A stretch of 64,000 nucleotides of DNA, from positions 45,365,085-45,429,084 of the forward strand of contig JAVGWX010000005.1 in NCBI GenBank assembly GCA_036924085.1, in the 5' to 3' direction. How positions within the stretch are numbered: the stretch's first letter is position 1; every line of letters begins with the position of its first letter. This DNA is from Ariolimax columbianus (lineage: Eukaryota > Mollusca > Gastropoda > Stylommatophora > Arionidae). Positions 9,316 through 20,248 of the stretch are shown piece after piece. The translations under genes were made by a program, and so were the position numbers. Under the pieces are notes generated by a model. The model saw only the letters and a list, made by a program, of their open reading frames with translations, was not told the origin of the DNA and did no database searches.

Positions 9316-9945
9316 TGGACTGTGACATGGCATAACACCGGTAGTGGTTAGGTGGTTTGTTAAGAGCAGCATAGATGGCGCCTAACAGGCTGCGGGTCTA
9401 CTTTGCTTTAGTGTTTAAGTCTGTTACGTTTGTTGTTCAATGCCCACAATTAGCAGATTTACCATTTTGTGAGCCCTGAAATGGACGTTAAGTGGCGGTT
9501 TGTTGTAGCTTTCTCCACATCTCGAGCGTGCTGATGAAGGTAGTTCTGGGTCCTCCAGGCGGTTGTACTATGCTTTTGCTTCACCTGCATGTCGCTCACT
9601 ACTACGGGGATCACGCCGATCTCTCACCTCGTTAGCCTGGCTGCCATGAAAACAGTTCTTTTTTCAGGGAGTAATTCGTTGAAGTCGAGGTGAGGGTCTT
9701 GAACAGTATGGTTTGCCTGCCCAGACGTTAGCCTTCCTCCCCTTGAGCCTAGTAAGATGGATTCGCACATCGGTTAACTACCCTCCGCGGCACTTCTTCC
9801 AACGACGCAGCGGAGTAATAAGCTGCTCGAGCCTAGCCCGCTAGGCAGGAAATGCTCCTCCCAGTTACAACCACCTCCCGTCACAGTTGTGACCCGCACA
9901 GAGGCATGGGCCCTGAAGACGTACAAGTCGACTGAGACTAATGAA
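9316..9945 (+). mobile_element. Family B retroposon, copy 2, split by family A
   Basis: The left part (9316-9425: TGTGACATGGCATAACACCGG to GTGTTTAAGTCTGTTA) and right part (about 9759-9945: GTAAGATGGATTCGCACATC to GTACAAGTCGACTGAGAC) join into one element when compared with 14581-14885. The family A copy at 9428-9752 lies exactly between them. Confidence 0.8.
9428..9752 (-). mobile_element. Family A retroposon, copy 3, inside family B
   Basis: Plus strand reads TTGTTGTTCAATGCCCACAA, then the A body (CTCGAGCGTGCTGATGAAGG, CAGGCGGTTGTACTATGC) and CCCAGACGTTAGCCTTCC at the far end, which is the same order as copy 1. The 37-bp segment is present in shortened single copy (TGGTTTGCCTGCCC). It gives the relative age: A inserted after B. 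Confidence 0.8.
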
Positions 9946-10379
9946 CTGTGCCTGTCTTCTTTGGTTTAGTTTGGAATAATCTTCTGATATTATTTTCTTG
10001 AAATAATCGTTATAGTTTGTATCCATGTCAAACGCAAATAGCATTCTGTTCTAGAACCACATTTCTAGTCGAGTGCTGGTTATGATTAATCTGTCTATTT
10101 ATTCAATGTCCAAGATTCACGCCCATATAACTTCTACTTAAGACTCACTTTCTCCTATTCTCTCTTTTTCTCTCTCTCTTTCTTACTTTCACTGCTGCTG
10201 TTAGTTAAGGGTATTTCTTATTTTTCTGAAGCCGGATAATGTAGGTATCGTTCTGCCATATTGGTTTGCTATATTTCTGCCTTGGTATGTTATGATAATT
10301 ACTATGTATCTACGTTATTTTGTTTGTTTCAATGTCCTTCCATGTATTTCTAGTCTCACATTTCAAGCGACCCATACCA
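9946..10379. other. AT-rich interval without features
   Basis: Short pyrimidine runs (10150-10185) only. No gene or element recognised. Confidence 0.5.
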
Positions 10380-10950
10380 TAAATCAGAGCAGAGCTAGGA
10401 AAACTCCAGATATTCTCAAGAATTACTCTCCAATGGCTAACCTCGCACTGCAAATTCACAGGAAATGAGATTGCTGATCCTCTAGCAAAAGATGGCAGCA
10501 AAAAGGCACAATTTAATCCTCGAGTACCATGCGGATCAATAGCATCATCAGAAATCAGAATGTACGCAAATGGAGAGAAGATATGAATATAAGCAGTAGA
10601 ACAGACGCAATTCACCAACTCAAAAGAAACCAACAAACTACCTTATTTCACATGAGAACTCTTCATTGCAGACTACTAGAACATATATACCGACTAAAGA
10701 TTTGACACACAGATGAATGCCAATGTGGAACAAGGGGTCAGAGTCCTGAACGTATTCTACAGGAGTGCCCATTCTATAAGGAAATCAGAAGCCACACATG
10801 ACCAGAGGGTGCAGAGCTGAGACAAAAGCTGTGAGGCGGCCGCTCCAACCTACTGAAGACTACAGACTTCATCATTGCGACAGGCTAATAGATATAGCAT
10901 GACCAAAGGAGGCCCTAAACGCAAAGAAGAAAGAAAGTGATCTACATTAC
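10380..10950 (+). pseudogene. RNase H LINE tail, third subfamily
   Basis: Translation in one frame gives LQWLTSHCKFTGNEIADPLAK, the conserved H..GNE.AD block of RNase H. The downstream CATGAGAACT and AACATATATACCGAC parts match the copy at 6430-6765. Frameshifts and stops throughout. Confidence 0.7.
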
Positions 10951-10989
10951 GAACAACTTCTCAAGTTGTGGATTATCACTTCCTCACGT

Positions 10990-11200
10990 TCATATAAAGC
11001 AACTATCGTGACGTCATCAGACGGTGATGTAACTTGGGATATATTTGGATTATAGTGATGGAAAAACTGGGCTGGTCATCAACTTCCCTCATTATTCCCG
11101 AGCTACCTTGGACCAGTGGCAAGACGTAAGTCAAGATGACAGGACGTAACCCAGGATTGCAGGCACTTTGGTCCCACGTTCCTTGAGACCAGCGGTCGCT
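10990..11200 (+). repeat. Dispersed repeat family D, copy 2
   Basis: Shares CCGAGCTACCTTGGACCAG, TGGCAAGACGTAAGTCAAGA and GCAGGCACTTTGGTCCCAC with the reverse complement of 2455-2690. It ends just before the family C copy that follows. Confidence 0.55.
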
Positions 11201-11274
11201 TAAAATTTGCCTGTTTCAATCGCCCACAGGGATCAAGATGCTGTGGAGTCCATGGGCTATTGCGTTCAGCTTCC

Positions 11275-11600
11275 CAAAGCTGACTGCCAGCGACCTATAG
11301 CTGACTGCTAGCATCAGGGCCAGCGACCTATAGCTAACTGCTAGCGTCAGGGCCAGCGACCTAAAGCTGACTGCTAGCGTCAGGGCCAGCGACCTATAGC
11401 TGACTGCTAGCGTCAGGGGCAGCGACCTATAGCTGACTGCTTGCGTCAGGGGCAGCGACCTATAGCTGACTGCTAGCGCCAGGGCCAGCGACCCATAGCT
11501 GACTGCTAGCGTCAGGGCCAGCGACCCATAGCTGACTGCTAGCGTCAGGGCTAGCGACCCATAGCTGGTAGCGTTAGAGCCAGCGACAGGTCCAGCGACA
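11275..11600. repeat. 33-bp minisatellite inside family C
   Basis: The unit has GCTGACTGCTAGCGTCAGGG and CCAGCGACCTATA at 33-bp spacing, about 10 copies with a few substitutions (GACCTA or GACCCA, GGGGC or GGGCC). Confidence 0.93.
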
Positions 11601-11849
11601 GGGCCAGCGACCCAGAACTGCCAAGACCCTTCTCCATCTCCTCGTGATTATCCTGGATAACAGGCTACAACAGAGCATACTGACTTAGGACAAGGGATCG
11701 AAGAGGGAAGGCTAACCCGGTACACAAAAATGCAATGCGATGTGTAGGACCGAAAACTGCAAATATCGAGTTTAAACTGTAAACTACGGCAACACCGCAT
11801 TCCTTTCTCCGGACTACATCCTACTACTTGCCAAGCCCTTTTAATGGAT

Positions 11850-13418
11850 TGGTAGCGGGAGCTTGAGAACGTTCGGGACTTGGTAGCGGGAGCTTGAGAA
11901 CGTTCGGGACTTGGTAGCGGAAGTTTGAGAACGTTCAGGGCTTGGTAGCGTAAGTTTGAAAACGTTCAGGGCTTGGTAGCGGGAGCTTGAGAACGTTCGG
12001 GACTTGGTAGCGGAAGTTTGAGAACGTTCAGGGCTTGGTAGCGGAAGTTTGAAAACGTTCAGGGCTTGGTAGCGTAAGTTTGAAAACGTTCAGGGCTTGG
12101 TAGCGGGAGCTTGAGAACGTTCGGGACTTGGTAGCGGAAGTTTGAGAACGTTCAGGGCTTGGTAGCGGAAGTTTGAAAACGTTCAGGGCTTGGTAATGGG
12201 AGATTGAGAACGTTCAGGGCTTGGTAGCGGAAGTTTGAGAACGTTCAGGGCTTGGTAGCGGAAGTTTGAGAACGTTCAGGGCTTGGTAGTGGGAGATTGA
12301 GAACGTTCAGGGCTTGGTAGTGGGAGATTGAGAACGTTCAGGGCTTGGTAGTGGGAGATTGAGAACGTTCAGGGCTTGGTAGCGGAAGTTTGAGAACGTT
12401 CAGGGCTTGGTAGCGGAAGTTTGAGAACGTTCAGGGCTTGGTAGTGGGAGATTGAGAACGTTCAGGGCTTGGTAGTAGGAGATTCAGAACGTTCAGGGCT
12501 TGGTAGCGGAAGTTTGAGAACGTTCAGTGCTTGGTAGCGGGAGTTTGAGAACGTTCAGGGCTTGGTAGCGGAAGTTTGAGAACGTTCAGGGCTTGGTAGC
12601 GTAAGTTTGAAAACGTTCAGGGCTTGGTAGCGGGAGCTTGAGAACGTTCGGGACTTGGTAGCGGAAGTTTGAGAACGTTCAGGGCTTGGTAGCGGAAGTT
12701 TGAAAACATTCAGGGCTTGGTAGTGGGAGATTGAGAACGTTCAGGGCTTGGTAGCGGAAGTTTGAGAACGTTCAGGGCTTGGTAGCGGAAGTTTGAGAAC
12801 GTTCAGGGCTTGGTAGTGGGAGATTGAGAACGTTCAGGGCTTGGTAGTGAGAGATTGAGAACGTTCAGGGCTTGGTAGTGGGAGATTGAGAACGTTCAGG
12901 GCTTGGTAGCGGAAGTTTGAGAACGTTCAGGGCTTGTTAGTGGGAGATTGAGAACGTTCAGGGCTTGGTAGTAGGAGATTGAGAACGTTCAGGGCTTGGT
13001 AGCGGAAGTTTGAGAACGTTCAGTGCTTGGTAGCGGGAGCTTGAGAACGTTCAGGGCTTGGTAGCGGAAGTTTGAGAACGTTCAGTGTTTGGTAGCGGGA
13101 GTTTGAGAACGTTCAGGGCTTGGTAGCGGAAGTTTGAGAACGTTCAGGGCTTGGTAACGGAAGTTTGAGAACGTTCAGGGCTTGGTAGTGGGAGATTGAG
13201 AACGTTCAGGGCTTGGTAGTGGGAGATTGAGAACGTTCAGGGCTTGGTAGCGGAAGTTTGAGAACGTTCAGGGCTTGGTAGCGGGAGCTTGAGAACGTTC
13301 AGGGCTTGGAAGCGGAAGTTTGAGAACGTTCAGGGCTTGGTAGCGGGAGCTTGAGAACGTTCAGGGCTTGGTAGCGGAAGTTTGAGAACGTTCAGGGCTT
13401 GGTAGCGGAAGTTTGAGA
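11850..13418. repeat. 31-bp minisatellite inside family C, about 51 copies
   Basis: The unit contains GGGCTTGGTAGCGGAAGTTT followed by GAGAACGTTCA. At least three variant types (GCGGAAGTTTG, GTGGGAGATTG, GCGGGAGCTTG) are interleaved. Blocks of several units in the same variant order recur (for example near 11930 and 12050), showing higher-order duplication. The 8-bp palindrome GAACGTTC recurs in nearly every unit. Confidence 0.97.
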
Positions 13419-13435
13419 ACGAACGAAGAAGGAGA

Positions 13436-13988
13436 AAAAGATCGCCAACCGTTTCCGTTCATAGCTTTCAGAGGCGCATTCCTTACTTCTCGACAGCAGC
13501 GACCCCACAGTTATAAAGGAAACAATCGGTAGTAACTTTAAACAAGATAACTTCTCAAGATAACTAAGCGTCCAATAAACAACTGAACTGATATCACGAA
13601 AATCGCTACTTCTGAAGTACTGCCTATTCAAGTAATGCTACTATTAAATTTAATTCATTTAGAGTCTCAAGTTCAGTCTGTTCTTTCTGATCTAATTGGT
13701 TTGCAGACAGAAACAAGGACCACTTTTAGGTAAACGACGGAACTTGGAAAAAAAAAAGTTGAAAATAAAGGTGAGTAGGAAAATTGATGTTGATTAAAGA
13801 AGAACACAGAAAGTGAACAAATAAAATCGTAGAGACTCATTGGAAAATAATTCAGAACAAAAGTTTTTTTTTAATGACCAGTTGTTGTCAACCAACATCG
13901 AAGTAAAACAACACTGTTACGGCAAATTATTCTGGACATTGCAATGTACGTTTTAGCGTCTAATAAAAAAAATTGTAGATTCAAAGTT
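13436..13988. other. AT-rich interval without features
   Basis: No family recognised. Short open frames only. Confidence 0.5.
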
Positions 13989-13989
13989 T

Positions 13990-14245
13990 ACGCAAGTATC
14001 TTTTTCTCTTCTTCTTCTTCCTCGTTCATCTTCAGACCTCAACTTCAATGACTATAACGAAAGCAGAAGTCGACTTAAGGCTCTGTACACTTCCGTACAG
14101 CATGTTGTGGAAGGACACTGGCTGTTGCCAAATGCTACTTCTTTTGTCGGTATACAGTCTACAGGACTGCAGAATATGTTCTGCCTTTACGGGGGCTGTG
14201 CCGCAGGCACAAAGGTCTGTAGTGCCAATCTTGAACTTGTATACT
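13990..14245 (-). pseudogene. RNase H LINE C-terminal end
   Basis: The minus strand encodes YKFKIGTTDLCACGTA, then KAEHILQSCRLYTDKR and LYGSVQSLKSTSAF. This is the Cys/His knuckle and final helix pattern of the 17607-20207 protein (residues about 797-860) at moderate similarity. The left side is the expected CTTCTTCTTC tail. A separate subfamily from the 17.6-kb one. Confidence 0.8.
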
Positions 14246-14514
14246 ATGTATATTTCTGATTTTAAACTTGTATACTTTTGTTGATTTATTTTCAAAATTA
14301 ACATTTTTTGATCAAACGTGTATTGTCAAGAAAAGAAACGATAAATGTGATTATTTGACATTTCTTTTTGTTGTTTTACATTTCTGAAAATGTTTTAAAA
14401 TTTATTTAGCTGCCCAAGCAGTGCATGTCTGTTTAATTAATTACAATGTCTACTTTGGAAACTGTTTTTCTGAATAATTTCCTTGACATTTTTTTGTTTT
14501 CTCGAGTGGTCCGC

Positions 14515-14885
14515 CGGGGTCTTTGTGTATGACAAGAACAAGAATATCCTCACTGCCCTACAGAGAGCATGTCTTAAGAGGTGACTAGATGTGTGACATG
14601 GCATACCACCGGTCATGGTTAGGGGGTTTGTTTAGAGCAGCATAGATGGTCCCTAACAGGCTGCGGGACTACTTCGCTGCAGTGTTTAAGTCTATTAAGA
14701 TGGACTCGCACATCGGTTAACCATCTTCCGCAAGCGATTGTACCAACGCTTCGGAATATTAAGCTGCTCGAGCCTAGATTGCTAAGCAGGAAACCTTTCT
14801 CTCGGCTACGTCCATCTCATACCAGAGCTTTGACCTGCACAGGTGCATGTGCCCCTGTTGAAGTACAGGCCAACTAAGAACTAAA
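14515..14885 (+). mobile_element. Family B retroposon, copy 3 (reference copy)
   Basis: About 370 bp, from GGTCTTTGTGTATGACAAG to GAAGTACAGGCCAACTAAGAAC. It contains GTGTGACATGGCATACCACC, TTAAGATGGACTCGCACATC, GCTGCTCGAGCCTAG and a CCTGTTGAAGTACAGG hairpin-like end. The tail is ACTAAGAACTAAAAAC. No coding. The most complete of five copies. Confidence 0.75.
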
Positions 14886-16018
14886 AACATTTAGTTTTTA
14901 TTAATAAAACCTAAGATTTTGTTTAAATGGGAGGCACAGGGTGACATTTGTGAAGCAGCATTGATAAAAGGGGCAGTAATTATGTGAGGACGCTTGTCGA
15001 GACGAGAGAAGGGGGAGGGGTGCGAGAAAAGGGCAAAACGGTGCGTGACGTCATATGAAGACGATCTCAAAGCTAGCTGGATCATGGAATGTTTTAGTCT
15101 ATACATATTAAACTGAATAAGCGTCGTACATAAATGACTAAATGTGTTTCTTGATTCTGTCTTAGCAATGGAGATTAACTTTTCCATTCTTTGAATATAC
15201 ATATCATAAAATATTCATGAATCAACGTATGCTTGGGTCACGTTCAATTTCCTTGATACATGATATGCGCTTTATAGCAAGGTTCCATTTTATAACAAAA
15301 TGGAGCGATTTATAACATCCAATCTGCTCTCTACAATAAATGGCGTGTTGATATTTTTTCTGTTAAATATTTGAAACACAACAAATGCAAGTCAGGTAAA
15401 TAATAGTGGTTAAATAATTGGAACACCAATGTTATGGATCAATACTAAGGATGTTCAGACGCGCGATAAACAGAAAACAAATTATGGTAACTGAACATAG
15501 CAGATACATTTGTTGCCAATTATTTTCAAGTACCGTGAGTTCTCCAACTTATCCGATTAAAGGTAAATAAGTTCTGCGAGATTCTAGAACAAATGTTATT
15601 ATTTCTTCTGAAGAAATCGATTTACTGTCTTCTGAAGTAGAGACAAGCGACAGGGACGGCGGGATTTATTGATTTATATTTTGTGAGAGTAAGGAAAATA
15701 AACTGACATATAAGGGCTTATTTTTGCTGTTTAGCAATGTAGTGTCTTTATTTGTATAGTAAGTGTCATATGGAGACTTTTCTACAATAATTAGTATTGG
15801 TGGCTGTACAGACCAGACGCAGACTAATGTGGCTTCATATATTAGATTCACGGGTGTTTTCATATTTTCGATTCGTCGATGGCTTTATTTTATTCCATTC
15901 AAATCAGGCTTTAGACCAACAATGCAACTAGAGATTCCATAGAAATTCAGGCTGTCATAGAAATTGTTTAAAATAAGCTGTGTTGGGATTCTACATTAAC
16001 ACATTACACTCTTAACGT
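14886..16018. other. AT-rich unique-looking interval
   Basis: About 1.1 kb with no recognised repeat family, RNA gene or protein family, and only short frames. One of the few stretches that could be ordinary host intergenic or intronic DNA. Confidence 0.5.
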
Positions 16019-16019
16019 A

Positions 16020-16415
16020 ATGGGGACTGAGTGGTATGGAGGTAAGACACATGCGCTGGATGCTGAAGGTCGCGGGTTCAAATTACGGTGGAGACCTGGA
16101 TTTTTTCACGTGGAGTTTCTGGTATTTCCCCCGGATCTCCGGGTAGTAGAGATCGGACACCCGTGTACAGTGTCGCGCACGTTTCCGCTCCCTCGGTAGT
16201 TGGAAATCGAAAAGAGTATGCTTAACGGCCGATGCGGCGGGCAAAATTCACAATTATGTTAACAATCTTGCCAATCTATTACGGGATCCTCGTGGGTGCT
16301 ACAAAGTTCGTGCGTTGTGCCGAGATTCTCCCCAAAAATATGGATAACAGAGCACTTATGGGTTAAACCGTGTGCAATGACGTTGATTCTTCGACTAAAC
16401 TGAACTAAACCCTAA
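16020..16415 (+). mobile_element. tRNA-derived SINE (family E), full copy
   Basis: The head has an A-box-like GACTGAGTGGTATGGAGG (16026-16043) and a B-box GGTCGCGGGTTCAAATTACGG (16068-16088), typical pol III spacing. The body includes GATCTCCGGGTAGTAGAGATC, a TTAACGGCCG segment and CTACAAAGTTCGTGC. It ends in a GACTAAACTGAACTAAACC tail. The body recurs in reverse at 40545-40680 plus 40990-41115, confirming a dispersed family. Confidence 0.8.
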
Positions 16416-16915
16416 CGTGCCCAAAACATTTTGCTCGGAAATCATAACTATTGTTCTGTTCAATGCAATATTTCACTTTTATTTTACACTATAATTACAT
16501 TTAAATCTCATTTGTAAGCAAATAGAATATGCGTGAGTAAAATAAGAAGTTCCTTGCGCCTATGAATATGTATATTTCCTGTTTTATGGCTTAGGGTTTA
16601 GAGGGTTAAACTATATTACACTTAATTAAACAGACCCATCGCTGCGGCATTACGTACATGCCGACAACTGCCCACTCTCTTTATACTGATTGTGCAGTGA
16701 AATAAACTAAATTACGACTAACTGCGCCATAATAAATAAGAAAACACGTTTTGATTTAACCGAAAAGACTTTGTGTTTGTGGTTGAAGGAACGAGTTTAT
16801 CAACTCTAATAAAAAAGTATGTTGGTGGCTCACCATGGGAATTATACAAGAATATTAGCAGTTCTCAATTCGTGTTTTCTGATGGGCAGATCTTTGAAGT
16901 CGATACTATAATTAT
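16416..16915. other. AT-rich interval without features
   Basis: Nothing recognised. A 104-codon frame starting at 16773 owes its recognisable part to the mariner fragment at its end. Confidence 0.5.
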
Positions 16916-17577
16916 AATTATACGGAATCCGTGCAGAGTTGATCAGCCAGTTGTGATTCGGTTTCTAACAGCTGATGGATGTCGACCAGTTGACATTCAT
17001 CGCAGAATGCAGGCATTGTATGGTGATAAAAGTGTGTCGAAGACAACAGTGAAGAACTGGACAACGATGTTTAAAGAAGGACGTTAGTTAACAAAAAATC
17101 TTACAATACCAGGTTAGGTGCATATATCAGAAATTGCCGTCCCCAAAATGTATGCAGCAATTAGAGTGGACCGTCGCCGGAGTTTACGCTAGCAGAGAAA
17201 TTCGCGATGTCGCTAGGGACAGTTCAAATTGTGGTTAGCAAGGAACTGAAGTACCGGAAGATATGTTCACAATGGGTACCTCGGTTGCTGGCCAACAACC
17301 ATAATGAAGAACGCATGGGATGAAGTTTGAACCACTTGCTGCGATACGAAGGGGTGATTCTATTGCGCATAGTCGCGGTCGGTATCCTTCAGCTGTTAGA
17401 AACCGAATCACCTCTCGCTAATCAACTCTGGATGGATTCCGTATTACTCCCGCGTTGTTTTCAACAGTCTGCTGAGACAACAATGAGTCGGAAGATAATA
17501 CAATTTTGCAAACTTGACAGTTGGTGTTTACTATATACACCAGAAGTGACATCATCATGTGCATCGTACGTATGTTC

Positions 17578-20248
17578 TTCTTCTTCTTCTTCTTCTGCGT
17601 ACACAGTCAGACAGTAACCATTATTTTCTCGAAAAAAGCGGCGGTCATCCTGAGACTCTCGCCACTACCATAGAGCTTGTCTTGCAGTTCCACTGGCAAT
17701 GGCCACATCTGCTCTCTCTGATCCTCGTATGTCGGGCAGTTCTGCAGCAGATGTTCAGTGGTCATTTTACCAGTACCGCACGGGCATTCGTCGGTACACC
17801 CTATCTTCAATTTGTTGAAGAGGTGGTACCTCAGTCTGTTGTGGCCAGTGCGAAGTCTGAAGACAACGACCTGCTCTCTTCGGTTCAACTGGTAATAGGC
17901 ATCGTTTTTGGTGTAACCAGTATGTTCGGTTTCCCATTTGGACATGTACCTGGCTTTGATAAGCCGTTTTGACTCTTCGTACGTCATACTGGTATCTATT
18001 TGTGGTAGCCTTGCACCTTCTTTTGCCAGTCTGTCTGCCTTCTCGTTGCCTTTGATGTTGCAGTGTGACGGAACCCACTGTACCACTACCCTTTTTGGTG
18101 CGGACTGTTGGCACAGTTTGCAGAGTGCTGCTCTTAAGTCATTAAGCTCAGTGTTTTTCTGGCTTTTTAGCGCTGTGACTACTTCGAGAGCATCTGTCAG
18201 CAGGACTATATGGCTCTCATTTTCACTGTGTGTTACCATTTCTTCCACTGCCGCCCTCAGTGCCTCTGCCTCTGCTCTGAAATTGCTCGTGTACTTACCA
18301 GTAGCGAATGACAGTGTTATTTTTCTGCCATTTGGTAGGTTCAGGAATGCTCCTGCCCCTCCGTTCTGTGTAGTGTTTGTTACAGAACCGTCGGTGTATG
18401 CATGGGTCCAGTCCATGCTTGGGTAGCTTTTCGTTATGAAGCTTAAGGTAGTGTCTCTCCTTTCTTTTTCGGTCTGGCAGTTTTTGTTTGCAATACCTGG
18501 TATATTTTCTACCACCTCTGGAAATATATCCTGCCTCCAAGTAGGTTTTCGTACAGTAGTGATGGGTTTTGGTGTTGTTAGTGCGTTTATGGGATCTTCG
18601 TGCATCTTTGCTTTGGCTATTTCTGCAAAGTTTCTCCGCTTTAGTTTCCCAGTTCCCAAATTGTTTAGCCTCTGGTACATTGGATGGTCCGTCAGTCTTC
18701 GGAGTTTCTCTGACTGCAGCTGGGCTCTGCAGTCTCTTCTGTCGGTCATGGATTGCAGTTTTGTAATCTTTTCAAGTTCTACAATTGGCGTTGACTTCAT
18801 GCCACCAGTTATGATTCTCATGGCTTGGTTTTGAAGTTTGTTAACTTTATCGAAGTTCGCCTTCGCTGCTGTTGTCCATGCCGCGATGCCATACTCGAGA
18901 ACTGGTCTCACTCTTCCAGTGTACAGTTTCTTTAGTATGCCTTCGTCTGCTCCCCAGCTTGTGCCAGCAAGTTTCCTCATGATCGCCATTCTTTCTCTGG
19001 CTTTCATTCGGTTTCTCTCAATCTGACTTTTCCATGTCATGCGCCGATCAAATGTGACTCCCAGATAGGTTGGGTTGTCGTTTGGCTGCAGGATTTTGCC
19101 ATTTAGGCTTAATTTGGTACTTTGGGGTTTTAATGAGAGCGAGAATATTGTGCACGTGGTTTTCTCCTCGTTTATTTTGACCAGCCATGAGTTCGCCCAC
19201 TCTTCCAGCGATGTTAGGGCCGTTTGCATCCGATTTCTTGCTATGGTGAGATTCTTTTCAGAGGTCCACATAGCCAGATCGTCTGCAAACATTGAGCTAT
19301 GGACTCTTCTTGGTATATTCTCTGTAATATCGTTTATATATACCAGGAAGAGTGTGGGTGACAGTACTCCCCCTTGGGGTACTCCCTGCTCGAGTGTCAC
19401 CTTTTTGCTCATCTGCCCTTGTACTTGGACTCTGGCCGTTCTTTGTTTGAGGTAGTGGTTGATCCACTTGTACATCTTCCCACAAACATCACTTCTTCTT
19501 AGCTTGACTCTAAGTCCATCCTTCCAGACTTTGTCAAATGCCTTTTCCAGATCCACCCAAACAGCTACTGTGTGTTTCTGTGCCTGGTAGGCATCTTCTA
19601 TCTCCTGGGCTATGAGGATGACCTGGTCCTCAGTGGATCTGTGCTGTCTAAAGCCGGCTTGCTGTGGAATTAGTATTCGTTTTTCTTCCAGATGCCACAT
19701 CAGTCTGGTGTTTATCATCCGTTCCATCAGCTTGCCGACACAGCTCAGTAGGCTTATGGGCCTGTATCCATTCGGATCTGTTTTGTCCTTTCCTGTTTTT
19801 GGTACTGGTACCAGTATTGCATCTTTCCATGCCTGGGGTACAATACCCCTTTTCCAGCTTTGGTTCAGGACTGATAGTAGTTTTTCCTTCGCTGTTTGGC
19901 CCAGCCCCATCAGCATTTCGTTTGTTATCCCGTCTTTTCCGGGAGATTTCCTTCTCTTTAGTGTTCTCATAGCCTCTTCCATTTCGCGCATTGTTAGTTT
20001 GGCCATCATGTGCTCTTCAGGAGCCGTATTTATGTTTTCGTGCCCCTTTAGCTCTTCGCTAATGTCTGTATGCTTATCTGCAGGGACCTCGATGTGGTTT
20101 GCTCTGGCATAGTGATCGACAAAGGCGTTTGCGGCTTTCTTACCTGTGATCAAGTTCTCGCCTTGCTTGATAGTAATTTGTTTATTTGACGGGGTTTCGT
20201 CGTTCATGGCTCTGACTAGCTTCCATAGCTTGTTCCCTTCTTTGTCCA
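17578..20248 (-). mobile_element. LINE insertion with 12-bp target duplication
   Basis: The whole inserted segment is bounded by perfect copies of GTACGTATGTTC at 17566-17577 and 20249-20260. The left edge is the GAA tail (plus strand TTCTTCTTC, 17578-17596). The right edge is an abrupt 5' truncation within coding sequence. Joining the outer sides restores the mariner end seen uninterrupted at 23630-23692 and 62825-62884, which proves the insertion. Confidence 0.95.
17607..20207 (-). CDS. LINE reverse transcriptase/RNase H polyprotein, intact 866-codon frame, 5'-truncated
   Basis: Non-LTR retrotransposon replication protein. Reverse transcriptase: KSPGKDGITNEM (about 88-99), VDLEKAFDKVW with motif A Asp (about 219), QGVPQGGVLSPTLF (about 274-287) and the FADD catalytic pair (about 307-310). 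RNase H: YTDGS (Asp about 606), Glu about 646, LLTDAL (Asp about 672), SHCNIKGNEKADRLA (His about 715, Asp about 725), so all expected catalytic residues are present. A Cys/His knuckle (CPCGTGKMTTEHLLQNC) lies near 808-824. The frame stays open upstream of this Met to the insertion edge at 20248, reading DKEGNKLWKLVRA, so the first Met is internal. The endonuclease domain and first open frame are absent. The 3' tail is (GAA)n. RNase H content points to the I/Nimb-like group (inference). No stops in 2.6 kb implies very recent insertion. Confidence 0.95.
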   Translation of the reverse strand: MNDETPSNKQITIKQGENLITGKKAANAFVDHYARANHIEVPADKHTDISEELKGHENINTAPEEHMMAKLTMREMEEAMRTLKRRKSPGKDGITNEMLMGLGQTAKEKLLSVLNQSWKRGIVPQAWKDAILVPVPKTGKDKTDPNGYRPISLLSCVGKLMERMINTRLMWHLEEKRILIPQQAGFRQHRSTEDQVILIAQEIEDAYQAQKHTVAVWVDLEKAFDKVWKDGLRVKLRRSDVCGKMYKWINHYLKQRTARVQVQGQMSKKVTLEQGVPQGGVLSPTLFLVYINDITENIPRRVHSSMFADDLAMWTSEKNLTIARNRMQTALTSLEEWANSWLVKINEEKTTCTIFSLSLKPQSTKLSLNGKILQPNDNPTYLGVTFDRRMTWKSQIERNRMKARERMAIMRKLAGTSWGADEGILKKLYTGRVRPVLEYGIAAWTTAAKANFDKVNKLQNQAMRIITGGMKSTPIVELEKITKLQSMTDRRDCRAQLQSEKLRRLTDHPMYQRLNNLGTGKLKRRNFAEIAKAKMHEDPINALTTPKPITTVRKPTWRQDIFPEVVENIPGIANKNCQTEKERRDTTLSFITKSYPSMDWTHAYTDGSVTNTTQNGGAGAFLNLPNGRKITLSFATGKYTSNFRAEAEALRAAVEEMVTHSENESHIVLLTDALEVVTALKSQKNTELNDLRAALCKLCQQSAPKRVVVQWVPSHCNIKGNEKADRLAKEGARLPQIDTSMTYEESKRLIKARYMSKWETEHTGYTKNDAYYQLNRREQVVVFRLRTGHNRLRYHLFNKLKIGCTDECPCGTGKMTTEHLLQNCPTYEDQREQMWPLPVELQDKLYGSGESLRMTAAFFEKIMVTV

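Larger units (their letters stand above)
11230..13435 (+). mobile_element. Family C retroposon, copy 2, with both end segments amplified
   Basis: The conserved core (11620-11850: GATTATCCTGGATAACAGGC, GGGATCGAAGAGGGAAGGC, TAAACTACGGCAACACCGC) is the same as the 359-bp copy at 2839-3197. The 5' segment that is single there is repeated about 10 times (11280-11600). The 3' segment is repeated about 51 times (11850-13418). It ends with the usual GAGAACGAACGAAGAAGG tail at 13417-13434. The element has grown from about 0.36 to 2.2 kb without gaining any coding frame. Confidence 0.85.

Noticed and set aside
8901..9335. Three overlapping Leu/Ser/Thr/Cys-rich plus-strand frames
   Set aside because: All come from an 11-bp repeat (33 bp = three units), which keeps all three frames open.
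17938..20112. Plus-strand frames of 100-166 codons across 17.6-20.2 kb
   Set aside because: They lie antisense to the intact LINE polyprotein and show no family of their own.
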